Source: Salvia splendens
Lineage: Eukaryota > Streptophyta > Magnoliopsida > Lamiales > Lamiaceae
DNA: 64,000 nt
Direction: 5' to 3'
NCBI RefSeq assembly: GCF_004379255.2
Contig: NC_056033.1
Coordinates: 4,754,172-4,818,171 of the forward strand
Below are positions 47,513 through 60,149 of the stretch, piece after piece. A program made the translations under genes and the position numbers. A model generated the notes under the pieces. It was not told the DNA's origin. It did not search any database and saw nothing but the letters and a program-made list of their open reading frames with translations. Each line of letters begins with the position of its first letter. The first letter of the stretch is position 1.

Positions 47513-47770
47513 TTATAATCTGAATAATTGGAATGTCAATATTACATTCAGTTCGGATTTTCCAAATTTTTGGAATATTTTGAATTTTTTAATTTGATTT
47601 GGAATATTTTGGAATCCGCCGTGCACCCCGACGAAGGCGTACGGATTGTGGCGATTGTCGTCTTCCGATTGAATAGGGGGTTGGGGCTGATCGTGGACGG
47701 TGACGATGTGGTGGGGCGGCTGCTCGGAGGAAAGGAGGGGAGCGGAGAGAGAATGGCCCTCTACCGCCAT
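47513..47770 (-). pseudogene. Truncated LPEAT2 first-exon copy 1
   Basis: The 85-codon frame has the first 53 LPEAT2 residues ([10 protein letters not shown] to VHGGF) fused to 32 residues read from the upstream part of the neighbouring unit, ending VILTFQLFRL. The splice donor of the real exon 1 is absent, so the frame cannot continue into the gene by the normal route. It lacks the membrane segment and all catalytic motifs. Confidence 0.85.
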
Positions 47771-48101
47771 TGATGAGGATGGAAGGTAGAAAGAGAGAGG
47801 ATCCAGAGATTGATTCTGTGAAATTTGTTTAATTGGAAATTGGAAATTGGAAATTGGAAATTAAACAATGATAAGAAAGGAGGGAAAAGTTAGAGAGAAA
47901 CAGACAGCCATCATGGAATATGTATATTGTATAGTTTTCTCCACGTGAGTCGCACGTGACCACAAATTCGGATTGGAGCGATTCGGCAATATTCAATAAA
48001 ATGAGTTTTCATGGTAACTAATTTTTTTATAAATTTCATAAATGAATATGTGAATCATACTCCACACTTTCCCTGTATTGCTATTATATGTTGAATAAAT
48101 A

Positions 48102-48359
48102 TTATAATCTGAATAATTGGAATGTCAATATTACATTCAGTTCGGATTTTCCAAATTTTTGGAATATTTTGAATTTTTTAATTTGATTTGGAATATTTTG
48201 GAATCCGCCGTGCACCCCGACGAAGGCGTACGGATTGTGGCGATTGTCGTCTTCCGATTGAATAGGGGGTTGGGGCTGATCGTGGACGGTGACGATGTGG
48301 TGGGGCGGCTGCTCGGAGGAAAGGAGGGGAGCGGAGAGAGAATGGCCCTCTACCGCCAT
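48102..48359 (-). pseudogene. Truncated LPEAT2 first-exon copy 2
   Basis: The predicted 85-residue product is the same as copy 1, one period (589 bp) further from the gene. Confidence 0.85.
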
Positions 48360-48690
48360 TGATGAGGATGGAAGGTAGAAAGAGAGAGGATCCAGAGATT
48401 GATTCTGTGAAATTTGTTTAATTGGAAATTGGAAATTGGAAATTGGAAATTAAACAATGATAAGAAAGGAGGGAAAAGTTAGAGAGAAACAGACAGCCAT
48501 CATGGAATATGTATATTGTATAGTTTTCTCCACGTGAGTCGCACGTGACCACAAATTCGGATTGGAGCGATTCGGCAATATTCAATAAAATGAGTTTTCA
48601 TGGTAACTAATTTTTTTATAAATTTCATAAATGAATATGTGAATCATACTCCACACTTTCCCTGTATTGCTATTATATGTTGAATAAATA

Positions 48691-48948
48691 TTATAATCTG
48701 AATAATTGGAATGTCAATATTACATTCAGTTCGGATTTTCCAAATTTTTGGAATATTTTGAATTTTTTAATTTGATTTGGAATATTTTGGAATCCGCCGT
48801 GCACCCCGACGAAGGCGTACGGATTGTGGCGATTGTCGTCTTCCGATTGAATAGGGGGTTGGGGCTGATCGTGGACGGTGACGATGTGGTGGGGCGGCTG
48901 CTCGGAGGAAAGGAGGGGAGCGGAGAGAGAATGGCCCTCTACCGCCAT
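48691..48948 (-). pseudogene. Truncated LPEAT2 first-exon copy 3
   Basis: The predicted 85-residue product is the same again. This copy is the outermost, and its promoter part continues into unique sequence at 49371. Confidence 0.85.
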
Positions 48949-49370
48949 TGATGAGGATGGAAGGTAGAAAGAGAGAGGATCCAGAGATTGATTCTGTGAA
49001 ATTTGTTTAATTGGAAATTGGAAATTGGAAATTGGAAATTAAACAATGATAAGAAAGGAGGGAAAAGTTAGAGAGAAACAGACAGCCATCATGGAATATG
49101 TATATTGTATAGTTTTCTCCACGTGAGTCGCACGTGACCACAAATTCGGATTGGAGCGATTCGGCAATATTCAATAAAATGAGTTTTCATGGTAACTAAT
49201 TTTTTTATAAATTTCATAAATGAATATGTGAATCATACTCCACACTTTCCCTGTATTGCTATTATATGTTGAATAAATATTATAATCTGAATAATTGGAA
49301 TGTCAATATTACATTCAGTTCGGATTTTCCAAATTTTTGGAATATTTTGAATTTTTTAATTTGATTTGGA

Positions 49371-50406
49371 TTTAATGCGGTAGATTTAGAATTTTTTATT
49401 TGTATTTTCAATTATTTCAATCCTATTCATATTTATATTATCTGAAAAACGAACTTACCAAAGTAAGATCAGACCGACGAGAAAAGGAAACCCACCAAAC
49501 GATTAATTACGCTTTTCCTGAAACTAATCAATATTCAAGATTTTTTTTAAGACGATAATATTCAAAATGTTGACCACGCACAAAATGAATACTAGTAATA
49601 TTTAGTTAGATTACAAAATTTAGTCCAAATATGATCATTGCTATAAAATTTTAAAAAATTAAATATTAATTTATGAAATTACATTTTTGCCAAAATTGTC
49701 TACTGTGGAGGTTGACCCTAGGATTGAGGAGGAAAAAATTGCCACAAGGTTGGATAATTTTGATTATCATGTCATTATCGATTTTACTTTTACCTGAATT
49801 TATATGAATAAGATAATTTAAAAACTTTTAATTTTTTATTCTATTTTAGTTTTAAGAGGCTGGCCAAATTTTTACCAAAATTTATAGTAATTTAAATAGC
49901 TATTATAGTACTTCATTCATCGGGTTTCAGATGGCAAATAGTAATAAAACTTATGCAAGATGAAAAAATTGTTTAATTATTAGCTTAAAGTCATCCACGC
50001 AGCAGCCATCATTGATGCCCTTATTCAATCATCACCATATAAAAAAAAAGCTGGAAACTAAAGCTATAAATACAATATACAATTATACATACTTGAAATT
50101 ATCTTTACAATAAGTTTATAACTATTTGTACGTGTAAAAATAAACACGATAAATAATAAACTATACATGATGCACATCGAATAAACCGATCAAACATATA
50201 ATTAGCATATGAAAAATCTAACCAATCTAAAAAAAAAAGTTCATCTGCATCTTTTCTGCATTTGTGTTTCTTCACTTGTGTGCATCTTTCTCTGTGGTTG
50301 GAGAGGTTTTTCCAAAGTCAAGGTGTCAAATTTTCACTACCATCTGCCCATTTTTAGCTCATCTTTCATCACTGTGGTTGGGGAATCATGGTTCTTGTAG
50401 AACAGA
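49371..50406. other. AT-rich intergenic DNA
   Basis: This is the original sequence upstream of LPEAT2 before the amplification, running to the 3' end of the CRM-domain gene. No coding region is evident. The last 150-200 bp before 50407 probably contain that gene's 3' UTR. Confidence 0.5.
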
Positions 50407-52977
50407 TCATGTTTGTGTTGATGAATCATCGTCAGAATCGCCGGAATCAAAACCAGCCTCATCTGATGCATTGTCGAATGATTCCCTTTCTGTCAGGAAG
50501 TAACCTCCCTCTGCTGGCTTATAGTTTGTACCCCTCCATATGACAATCTGCTCCTTCTCAAACGTAACGAGGATGCAAGGAACTAAGTCCTGTATCGATA
50601 ATATTAACAAGCCACGGTTACAGCAGCAGTCGATGCTAGATAAAATCAAGAAATTGATAGAAATATTCACTAGGCAGTCGGAACATGGCAGTCACGTAGT
50701 TAGAAGCTATAAAGAAATATTGAACATATTAGCCTTAAAAAGCTAAGAAATAGCATCATTAGTCAAGCAGTTAGATGCTTCATTATATCCTTTCTTGATA
50801 GTAAATCACAATTCTTTGGAAATGACTGCACACGTGAAGTGGCATAAATTTTCAAAACCTACTAGCTTAATTTGCATATAATCTTCCAATTACCACAACT
50901 ATGATATGAAATCACTTCCAACTTCAGTCAATAAAAAAGCATTTACCTTCAGTTTGCAGCCAATTTTCTTGTAATCACTTCTCGGGAGGCCTTTACAGTC
51001 TATCCGGAGCAGCTCATCAGAAAGAAAGGCATCGCGAACCATGGGTACAAGACTTCCATAATAGCCGTTTTTAGCTGACACAGATGGATTCATATGTGTC
51101 AGAAGATCTCGTACAAGAATTTGTAAATTAACAAACGTTGGGGCGAGATTTTACCAAGTCTAGTCAAAGCAGGGACAGATAGCCCTGTTTTCCTCATCTC
51201 TTTTGTTTCCTCGATGCTTAAGCCTTCAATGGTAGTTTTTATAAGCCTTGGATACACAGGCTCTTGAGGCTTCCACAGCATAAGTGGAACCACAGGCCTT
51301 TTGCTTGGCTTATAATGTCTACCTCTGTAAAGGATAAGCTGGCCACCGTGTCTATGGATAATCTTCCCGAATGTTTTGTCCTGAAATAAAAACATAAAAA
51401 TGCTTTAAATAAAATAAAATTACAATTAAAATATCAAAGATTTAAATCCATTTACTGGAAGAAGTTTCACGGTTCTATACAAGATTGTGAATAAAAACAA
51501 ACTCCAACGAACACTATGATACCTCAATAGCAATAGAACTGCAACAAAGTCGAATGGAAAAGGAAAATACCTCCAACTGAGCGCATACATTTTTCATATC
51601 AACGGTAGGTACTCCCATACACTTTATCCTAACGGCTTCAGCATGTTTCCAGTGATTATGAATAACATCCAGCATGTTGTGTGTTAACCCATCCCTCCCT
51701 ATTTAAGAAAACATGAAAGCACCATCAAAAGGTAGAGCTACTTGTCCTAAAGTGAACCACAACTAATTCAATAATTCATAAGATTGCAAATCAGCTCCAT
51801 TTTCAGCCTAAGTTTTCAAAGCCAGGTCATGCATTCAGGAGACTGATATAAACATTATGGAGGTGCTTATTTCCCAAATTATGCAGAGATAACCTCATAG
51901 ACATGACTAAACCCTTTTCAGAGAAGAAAACAAAAGGAGAAAGTTTTATCACTACAAAGCATAACCTCCAGCACCCAGTTCACCAAATACAACGTTACTC
52001 AACCTGGCATATAATTTTTCCTTCTAATTTGTCGAATTACATAAAACAGAGCTCCATGTTATGTAATGTATCAGCATATCATGGCACCTGGCTATTTAAG
52101 GAACTATGATTTCATCAATCAGGCATCACCAGCTTCATGATTTTCCCCAGGACTTAAAAATTTTATTGGCATCAGAAAGAAACATACAGATTTCAATCAC
52201 TAGAAACATCTCAAAGCCATCAAGTTCATATTCATACAAAAAAAAGAGTCCATTAACACAACTCTGCTTCAAACAAGTTGATCAAATTTGAATCCAGCAG
52301 CTCCTGTAAAAGTTCAAAACTTTCTCCTACCCATGCTCATAATTTGCACAGACAATAATATCTTATTCCATTTCAACAGTATAATTAGGGCATAGTAACA
52401 AACCCAAATTAATCTGCATCTTGGCTTTAGGCCTCTGAAACCTCTCAACAATGGCCTTCCTCTCAGCATTAGTCAAGGGCTCACCCTGAACCATTTCCCT
52501 CATCTCTCTCCTCTTCTCCTCCAATTCACCATCAACTCCGGCATACCCCACTTTCGGGTCCACAGCGGGGGCACAAACGCCGGTCCATACCCGGTCCACT
52601 CGGCCCGGCCCGAAAGGCGAGTATTTGGGTTCCCTGAGCCCGATTGGCCGGACTTTCGTGTTGCTTTCGGTGTAGCTGAACTGAAAATCGAACGGCAGCT
52701 CGGATTTGATCGGGCGGTCGGGTTGATCCAGCGACGACGGCGGGCGGTAAGGGGGTTTGGATCGTTTCCGGGTCCGGGATTCGGGTTGAGAATTGGAGCT
52801 ATTATCGGGCGGGTGCGGGTGGAAAGAGGGAGGGGAGATGAAGTTGTACACCGATTGGAGCTTCGAAGAGGGCGAGGCAGCGTTTGTCGAGAGAGAGCGG
52901 CGCGTGGAGAAAATCGCTATTTCCGGCGGTGTTTTGTGGCGAAGGAGACGGCTGAGCTGGGTCGCCATTTTTCTCAT
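50407..52977 (-). CDS. CRS2-associated factor, mitochondrial type (CRM-domain splicing factor)
   Basis: Five exons, 52404-52977, 51571-51698, 51155-51380, 50947-51074 and 50407-50589, join in frame to 412 residues (409 if the second ATG, 52968, is used). The N-terminus [12 protein letters not shown] with [10 protein letters not shown] is basic and Ser-rich, like a mitochondrial presequence. The middle has [20 protein letters not shown], typical of CAF proteins. Two CRM RNA-binding domains follow: one across exons 1-3 ([11 protein letters not shown], then [18 protein letters not shown]) and one across exons 4-5 (YKKIGCKLK, then [16 protein letters not shown]). CAF proteins work in group II intron splicing. 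The length fits the mitochondrial CAFs (about 360-405 residues) better than the longer plastid ones. The C-terminus is acidic ([10 protein letters not shown]). The choice between the two mitochondrial paralogues is open. Confidence 0.88.
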
Positions 52978-55211
52978 TACACCAGTCGATCAACTGCCAA
53001 GGGTTTTAGCCATTTAGCCAGTGAGGGTTTTAGAAATTTATTTACCATCTTTTAGGAGTATTTTTTTAATTAATTAAAATTTCTGCACAATAGGAGTATA
53101 AAGTTAGCAATGGTGTGTGTCTCAATCTAAACCTATATTAAAAAATATTTTGATTTTTTAGTGTTTCCCTAAATAATCCAAATTTCCTTTTATCTCACTG
53201 TAGAGATGACTGTTGCTCATCGCGCACACTAACCAATCACTACTTACGTCTTACAGGTATAAAAACATGTATTCGATTCGAAAAATTGAATATCCATACT
53301 CGAAAATGCTCAACATCACATCTGATTCATGACCCGATTATTGATTTGGTTATTTGGGTACTAAATTACTCCATGCGGATATCTAAACCTGAACAATCGA
53401 ATAACTAAAAATCCTACTTTGTTAATAGTTTCGAATTTTATATTAACTATTACTCCGCTCATTCAAACAAAGTTGAATTTCTCATAAATATTACTAGTAT
53501 GATTTGACAAAAATAAAAGTGGTTTAAAGACTTTAAAATGAAAACATTTTTTTTTGTTATACAAAGGTAAAAAGGTAAAATTGAATTTACATTAAATAAA
53601 GGGCGGCATTTTTTTGGTTAGAACTAGGTGTGCAAAAGGGTCACGAACCGCCGGTTCAGGGTCATGAACCGGCGATTCAAGGTTCAGGAAATGCTTGAAC
53701 CTGAACCAGCCCGCCTAGCTCCCAGCGGTTCCGGTTTAGGTTCAACAAACCGGCGGTTTACGCGGCGGTTCAAAACCACCGGTTTTCGGCTTGAACCGCC
53801 GGTTCCGGGCAGGTTCGACGGTTCGTCGACTTTTTTTTTTTTTTACATTTTTCAACTATTCAATTTTTAATCAAATTACATTACACTTTCAAAGTTGTTT
53901 TTAGTCTCACGAGAGAAACCGCTGGGATTCATCTTTGAATTATTAGTGAGAGAGAAAATGAGATGAGGGAAGAGATTGGAGTTAACTGTGTGAGAATGAG
54001 CGTAAAAATGAGGCATATATAGAGTAAAAAAAAATCGGGTCTCCGTCGTCTAGCCGCCCGCAATGGGGCAGACAAGATCGGACAATGATCATCCGCCTAA
54101 TTGTCCGCGGACTAAGCATCAAACATGGGCAAGGCCGTGACATCGTCCACCCACTTGCAGTGGCAGATCGGATGTGACATCGTTCGTCCCATTGTAGATG
54201 TCCTAAGTGCCGAAAACATCATAACAATAGATAAAATAAGAGTGAGTAATATAATACTAATAGAACTCGAATCAAATAAATGGATGTCCTAAGTGCCGAA
54301 AACATCATAATAATAATATATAAATAGATAAAATAAAAGTGAGTAATATCCTATTAATAACGAATTAAATATTTAATTGACAACTCGTAAGTGCTAAAAA
54401 CCAATCTTTGGTTGGATCGGTTAGCCTATTTCCTGATTTTCACATCTATGACTTCGTCGTGTGAATGTGTATAATAGTAGTATTTGGAATATATAGTACT
54501 TACTATTAGTAAAATGTAGGTGGCCAAATTCGTAACATTCTAGAACTCACGCATAAATGGAGTATTGGAGAAAGGATAGACTTCGTTTTTGCAGTGGATT
54601 TCGCATTTCATACAACGAAACTTCATTCATAACTGGAAAACCGACAAAACCAAAGCTCGGGAAAACATACTAATGGAAGCAAACGTGTTTCTGTTTCCAT
54701 TATAAGCCAATCAGGTAATTCCACGTGTTTCTGAAACCCATTCCCTGTGTAACTTCGAATCCTAAAAATCCCATGAAAAAGCCGGTAAAAAGGTCGAATT
54801 TTGCTTGAATCTAACCAGATAGAATTAGGGATTCCTTTGCGTAACGCGCTCATTTCGCATTGTTTGTTCAGAAGATGAGAGAAGATATTCACGAATTAAA
54901 AGGTAAATCTTCTTCATCTCAGTCACGTTTCAGAATTCTGACTTTAATAGGATCGAAGCTTTTTTTATATTCGTGAATTTGTTGGAGCAATTAGAGAAAC
55001 CTGTTTTGATAGTTTGTCCTTAATCAATCCTCTAATCTATAAAAACACGATCTTTATCTGCATCATTCGTTAGCTGTAGCTGCTGATTGATAGGTAGATC
55101 ATTATTGAATTCATGTAGAAGAGGCCCGTTTTGATCAATGTGCTTTGTGTTTGTTTGATTTATAGGGTTTGAATTTTGATAGAAATCGGAAGGAGCAGTT
55201 TGATTTTACAA
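52978..55211. other. Intergenic DNA with transposon fragments and PLD leader
   Basis: At about 53625-53830 a GC-rich stretch beginning aggtgtgcaaaagggt, full of ccggttc and ggcggttc motifs, resembles the end of an Ac-type hAT element. At about 54040-54205 a GC-rich block ending cccattgtagatgtccta resembles a PIF/Harbinger right end. Neither has a partner. A repeat of about 65 bp follows at 54197 and 54283. The right part is the PLD 5' region. A probable 5' UTR intron is 54903-55165 (gtaaat...tatag), an inference from splice-like signals only. Confidence 0.5.
54197..54351. repeat. Direct repeat of ~65 bp with 86-bp spacing
   Basis: gatgtcctaagtgccgaaaa at 54197 and again at 54283 is followed in both copies by catcataa, agataaaata and gagtgagtaatat. 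The repeat starts exactly at the Harbinger-like end. Confidence 0.75.
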
Positions 55212-58200
55212 ATGGAGAACCATAACAATTACCCTGCACCTTCATACCCTTACAATCCTGCCTATGGCTACCCCAGTGGGCCACCGCCTCCTAATCAATA
55301 CCCTCAGCCTAGTGCGTATCCGCCTCCTAATCCCGGTGGACAGCCTGTTTATCATCCTCCGCCTGCTGGCCCATATGCGGCCTTTCCACCGTATCCTTAC
55401 TATCAAACCCCATATGCCTCTCCGCCCCTGAATTATCACTATTCAAGTGCTCCAACGTCGCCACTGCCTCCCCCTTCGGCCCACCATGCATCAGATTATA
55501 TTTCTCACCCTTACCCATACCATGGATATCCAGCTGCTTCGCCATCGTCTTCTCCTCCTCCCCATCCTCACCCTCTGTCATCATCATCATCATCATCTCC
55601 TCCTCCTCCTCAGCCTAATTTTGAGGCATATGGTAGCTTCAGATATGGCTCGTTTCATTATCTCCACCATCAAGAATCTGGGCGGTTGCAGCCTCCGGAT
55701 GCTCACCCCATAACCCCTCCTAGAGACAGCGGTGATCACTCCAGCCATCATCACCATCACCAGGGTAATGTGTCTCCTATTTGTGACTCAGCTCACTCAG
55801 AAGAAAGTTTTTCAAGCCACCCTCCACTCTATCCACCTATTGATGACCATTTGGCAAACATGCATTTGTCTGAGATTCAGACGAGGCCACCTTCTGCACC
55901 AGCTTCCCCTCCGGCCCCTGCAGCTGCCACTGGTGGTCCTCATAAGTTTTACTCGGGACCTCTGCCAGTGACTACTACTGGGACAGGGGGTAAACACGCG
56001 CATCATCACAGATTTTCATGGTGGGAGGGACCTTCAAGCATGATGGAGTATCATCCGCCGTCATCAAGTATTGATAATAGCATGCAGCTTGTGCCAGTTT
56101 CACCTTCTAAAACATCTCTAAAGGTTTTGCTCTTGCATGGGAACTTAGATATTTGTATATATGAAGCAAAGAACCTCCCAAACATGGATATGTTCCACAG
56201 AACCATAGGGGATATGTTTGACAGATTGCCTGGTAACTTGACCAGCAAGATCGAAGGGCAACTGAAAAGTAAGATTACAAGTGATCCGTACGTCTCCGTA
56301 ACCGTAGCAGGTGCCACTTTTGCAAGGACTTATGTTATAAGCAATGATGAAAATCCAGTGTGGATGCAGAACTTTACAGTTCCGGTAGCTCATTATGCTG
56401 CTGAAGTGAACTTTGTTGTGAAGGATAACGATATTGTCGGGTCTCAGTATATAGGAACGGTATCGATTCCAGTTGAGCATATATATGGAGGAGAGCAAAT
56501 AAAGGGAATTTTCCCAATCCTTAGTGCTAGTGGAAAGCCTAGCAAGGCTGGAGCTGTTTTGAGTCTTTCGATGAAGTATACTCCAATTCAGCAATTGAGC
56601 ATATACTACAACGGAGTTGGAGCCGGCCCCAATTATATTGGAGTCCCTCAGACTTATTTTCCTCTCAGGAGAGGTGGTAGAGTGACTCTTTATCAAGATG
56701 CTCATGTACCTGATGGATGCCTACCGAATCTGACGCTCGGAAATGGCATGCAGTATGTGCATGGGCAATGTTGGCGAGACATCTTTGACGCGATACGCCG
56801 AGCTCGACGCCTGATATATATAACTGGATGGTCAATCTGGCACAAAGTTAGACTTATTAGGGATGATAATTCTCTATCTGATTACACATTGGGCGAACTT
56901 CTGAGATCGAAATCGCAGGAAGGAGTTAGAGTGCTGCTTCTAGTGTGGGATGACCCTACATCAAGAAGCATATTGGGATACAAAACAGTAAGTGCCCAAT
57001 TCATGCTAAACATTTAAATTGAGGCACTCAGTTACATGTCAACATCATCTACAAAAGTGATCACCTTATGCTTTTCTTTGTCAATTTTTAGCATAAAACA
57101 CAATTATTATTTCAGTTTACAGTTTGATTTGGTAGTGCCTGTTTGAAAAACATTATCGTCTTAGAGTTTTCTTTCATATTCAGGATGGGGTCATGCAAAC
57201 TCATGATGAAGAAACTCGCCGGTTCTTTAAACATTCTTCTGTTCAAGTGCTTCTTTGTCCCCGAGTGGCTGGAAAGCGCCATAGCTGGATGATGCAGAGG
57301 GTAGGTTTCAAATGCACGTTTTTGGTGTATTGTTTTATATCATCACTCACTAATAGGTTTTTATCTTTTTAATTGAGATATTCAAGTCTGATGTTTAAGT
57401 TGAAGCTAGGAGGTTGAGTTTCAAATATGCTTCTAAACTCAGTCTTTTGTTTTGGAGCCATCTACTTTATATTGGTATAGTTATTGTAAATCGTGGTGTT
57501 CAGTTTTTTTTTTCTTTTTTTTGCCATGATCAGGAAGTTGGAGTCATTTATACACACCATCAGAAAACTGTGATAGTGGATGCCGATGCTGGAGATAACA
57601 GAAGAAGAATAATTGCTTTTCTAGGAGGACTAGACCTATGTGACGGGCGGTATGATACTCCACGCCATGCTTTATTCAGAACACTGCAAACTTCCCATTC
57701 AGATGATTATCACAATCCAACTTATACGGTAATTCATTCATCCTATATCCGTTTAATGTTTTTATGGGCATGTTCTGTTTTCAAGGATATATTCCTCTCT
57801 AATAAGTCAAGAATTAGCAAACTGCATGGCCTCTATCTATTTGTTGATTCAAGTCGCTACGTGAATAGGGTAGTACAACCGGATGTCCAAGAGAACCATG
57901 GCATGATTTGCACTGTAAAATTGATGGGCCTGCAGCATACGATGTCCTGTCTAATTTCGAGGAGCGATGGCTGAAGGCTTCAAAGCCTCGCGGCATAAAA
58001 AAGCTGAAGATTTCGTATGACGATGCTTTGCTTCGAATAGAAAGGATGCCTGAGATATTGGGGTTGACTGATGCTCCTTGTATCAGTGATAATGACCCTG
58101 AGGGTTGGCATGTGCAGGTATACTAATCTCGTCGACCTATAGGTCAAATTTCGTCCTTGGATATAACAAGGAGAGGACTAATTAAAATATTCTCTCTTCA

Positions 58201-59974
58201 ATATTGTTTTAATTTCAAGTTTAACATGATAGATTGAAAAAATCAACCTAGTTTTGTGGAGATTGCATTTGATTATTCTTCCTCTTTGGTGCGATTTTCA
58301 GGTGTTCCGTTCTATTGATTCAAACTCTGTCAAAGGCTTCCCGAAGGATCCTAGAGATGCTATGCACCGGGTGAGTTGAAAGATATATTCGTTGCAGCAT
58401 GTTCTCTCAAGTGTTTACTGAAACTTTTTTTCACTAAAAGGAATAATACCTTCCATAAAAACAGAACTTGGTCTGCGGGAAGAACCTTCTTATAGATATG
58501 AGCATACACACGGCATATGTAAAAGCTATTCGCTCCGCCCAACATTTCATATACATCGAGAACCAGTACTTTATCGGGTCATCTTACAACTGGAGCCAGT
58601 ACAAGGATGTTGGTATGCACTATATTTCTTTTGCTATGTCTTGAAATCCCAACAAATTCAGCAGCCTCTCATTAAAAGCAATATGTGATTCTATGTAGGT
58701 GCCAACAATCTGATTCCAATGGAAATCGCCTTAAAAATCGCGGAAAAAATCCGAGCACACGAGAGATTTGCAGCTTATATTGTCATCCCAATGTGGCCGG
58801 AGGGCAATCCGACAGGGGCTGCTACACAAAGGATTTTATTTTGGCAGGTAGAGATATTGGCATCTATCTATACTTTCTTATAATTTTGGCTACGTGCTAT
58901 CTGACGATCTTGCTGATTCAGCATTGAGTTTTTTGAGAGTGTTGTAACTCCTTTGGCTTTTTTTCCCAGCACAAAACAATGCAAATGATGTACGAAACTA
59001 TATACAAAGCGTTAGTTGAGGTGGGGCTCGAGGATGCTTACACACCTCAAGATTACTTGAACTTTTACTGCCTTGGCAACCGTGAGGCTCTTGATGCAGG
59101 CGAGGCGCCCGATAATCAGCCCATAACCAACAATCCTCAGGTACTCTATCGTTGTTCACCAACCAAATGTGCTTCATAACTCTTCTGCACGAAAACAAAG
59201 ATAGCTTGGACCTCGATTCTTTGCAATAGCTTGTGTAACTTCTTTCGTTTTCAGGGGCTCAGCCGGAAAAGCCGCAGATTCATGATCTATGTTCACTCAA
59301 AAGGTATGATAGTTGATGATGAGTATGTAATCCTGGGGTCTGCAAACATCAATCAACGATCGATGGAGGGCACTCGAGACACGGAGATCGCGATGGGAGC
59401 GTATCAACCGCAGCACACCTGGTCAAAAAGACTATCTAGTCCTCAAGGACAGGTAAAACCGTTGAACCAAATCTCAGAAAGCATGGTCTATTTTTCACCT
59501 CTTTTCCCTATCGTTGCAACTAAACATCACTTCTTTGAAAGTTTTACTCCATCTATGCTTTTCCGATAATTAGAGCAATCTGTGTGAACATCGCTAAACG
59601 TGTAAAGAGTTAAATCCGGCAATTAAGCCTATCAAAATACTAATCTACATTCTTGATGTTTGGACTTGCATTTTGGGCAGATATATGGATATAGGATGTC
59701 TCTATGGGCGGAGCATGTAGGGTTTTTGGAAGAATGCTTCACACGGCCGGAGTCCTTGGAGTGCGTTCGACGTGTAAGGTCGTTAGGTGAAGCCAACTGG
59801 GAACAGTTTTCATCCCCACAGGTCTCAGAGATGAGGGGGCACCTTATAAAGTATCCTGTGGATGTCGACCGGCAGGGCAAAGTGAAGCCTATCCATGGTT
59901 TCGAAACCTTCCCAGACGTTGGAGGTAACATCGTTGGATCATTCATTGCCATACAGGAAAATCTAACCATATAA
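55212..59974 (+). CDS. Phospholipase D, beta class
   Basis: Ten exons, 55212-56987, 57184-57300, 57534-57728, 57869-58117, 58302-58370, 58465-58612, 58699-58847, 58970-59140, 59255-59452 and 59681-59974, join in frame to 1121 residues. The first ~270 residues are Pro/Tyr/Ser/His-rich with Ser7 and His5 runs, the N-terminal extension that marks PLD-beta. A C2 domain (about 310-460; [20 protein letters not shown]) gives calcium-dependent membrane binding. The two catalytic HKD motifs are complete: HQKTVIVD with His640, Lys642 and Asp647, and HSKGMIVDD with His972, Lys974 and Asp979. [12 protein letters not shown] is also present. The enzyme hydrolyses phosphatidylcholine and -ethanolamine to phosphatidic acid. 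PLD-beta needs PIP2 and micromolar calcium. Start 55212 is preferred to the in-frame ATG at 55176, because [20 protein letters not shown] is the usual style of start. It looks functional. Confidence 0.95.
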
Positions 59975-60057
59975 TTCTCTCTTTTTTTTGTAACACACAC
60001 AAAATTTTGTTCAAGGGTTCAATTGCTTGGTTTGGTTTCTGCAAGCTCAATCATTGG

Positions 60058-60149
<92 letters not shown>

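Larger units (their letters stand above)
47023..49370. repeat. Four tandem copies of a 589-bp promoter/first-exon unit
   Basis: Copies start at 47023, 47612, 48201 and 48790, with an exact 589-bp period. The core is 581 bp, and an 8-base linker atattttg separates one copy from the next. The last copy ends at 49370, where unique sequence (tttaatgcgg) begins. Read on the minus strand, each unit holds about 420 bp of upstream sequence with two G-boxes and the 5' UTR, then the ATG and 53 codons of LPEAT2. By eye the copies do not differ. The linker repeats ggaatattttg present 28 bp earlier, which fits a templated repair junction. Confidence 0.95.

Noticed and set aside
47023..49370. Regular repeats considered as a satellite or CRISPR-like array
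   Set aside because: The units are 589 bp with gene sequence and no spacers, in a plant genome. This is a tandem segmental duplication.
52723..53055. Plus-strand 110-codon frame rich in Arg and Gly
   Set aside because: It is antisense to exon 1 of the CAF gene, which has clear CRM homology and consistent splicing.
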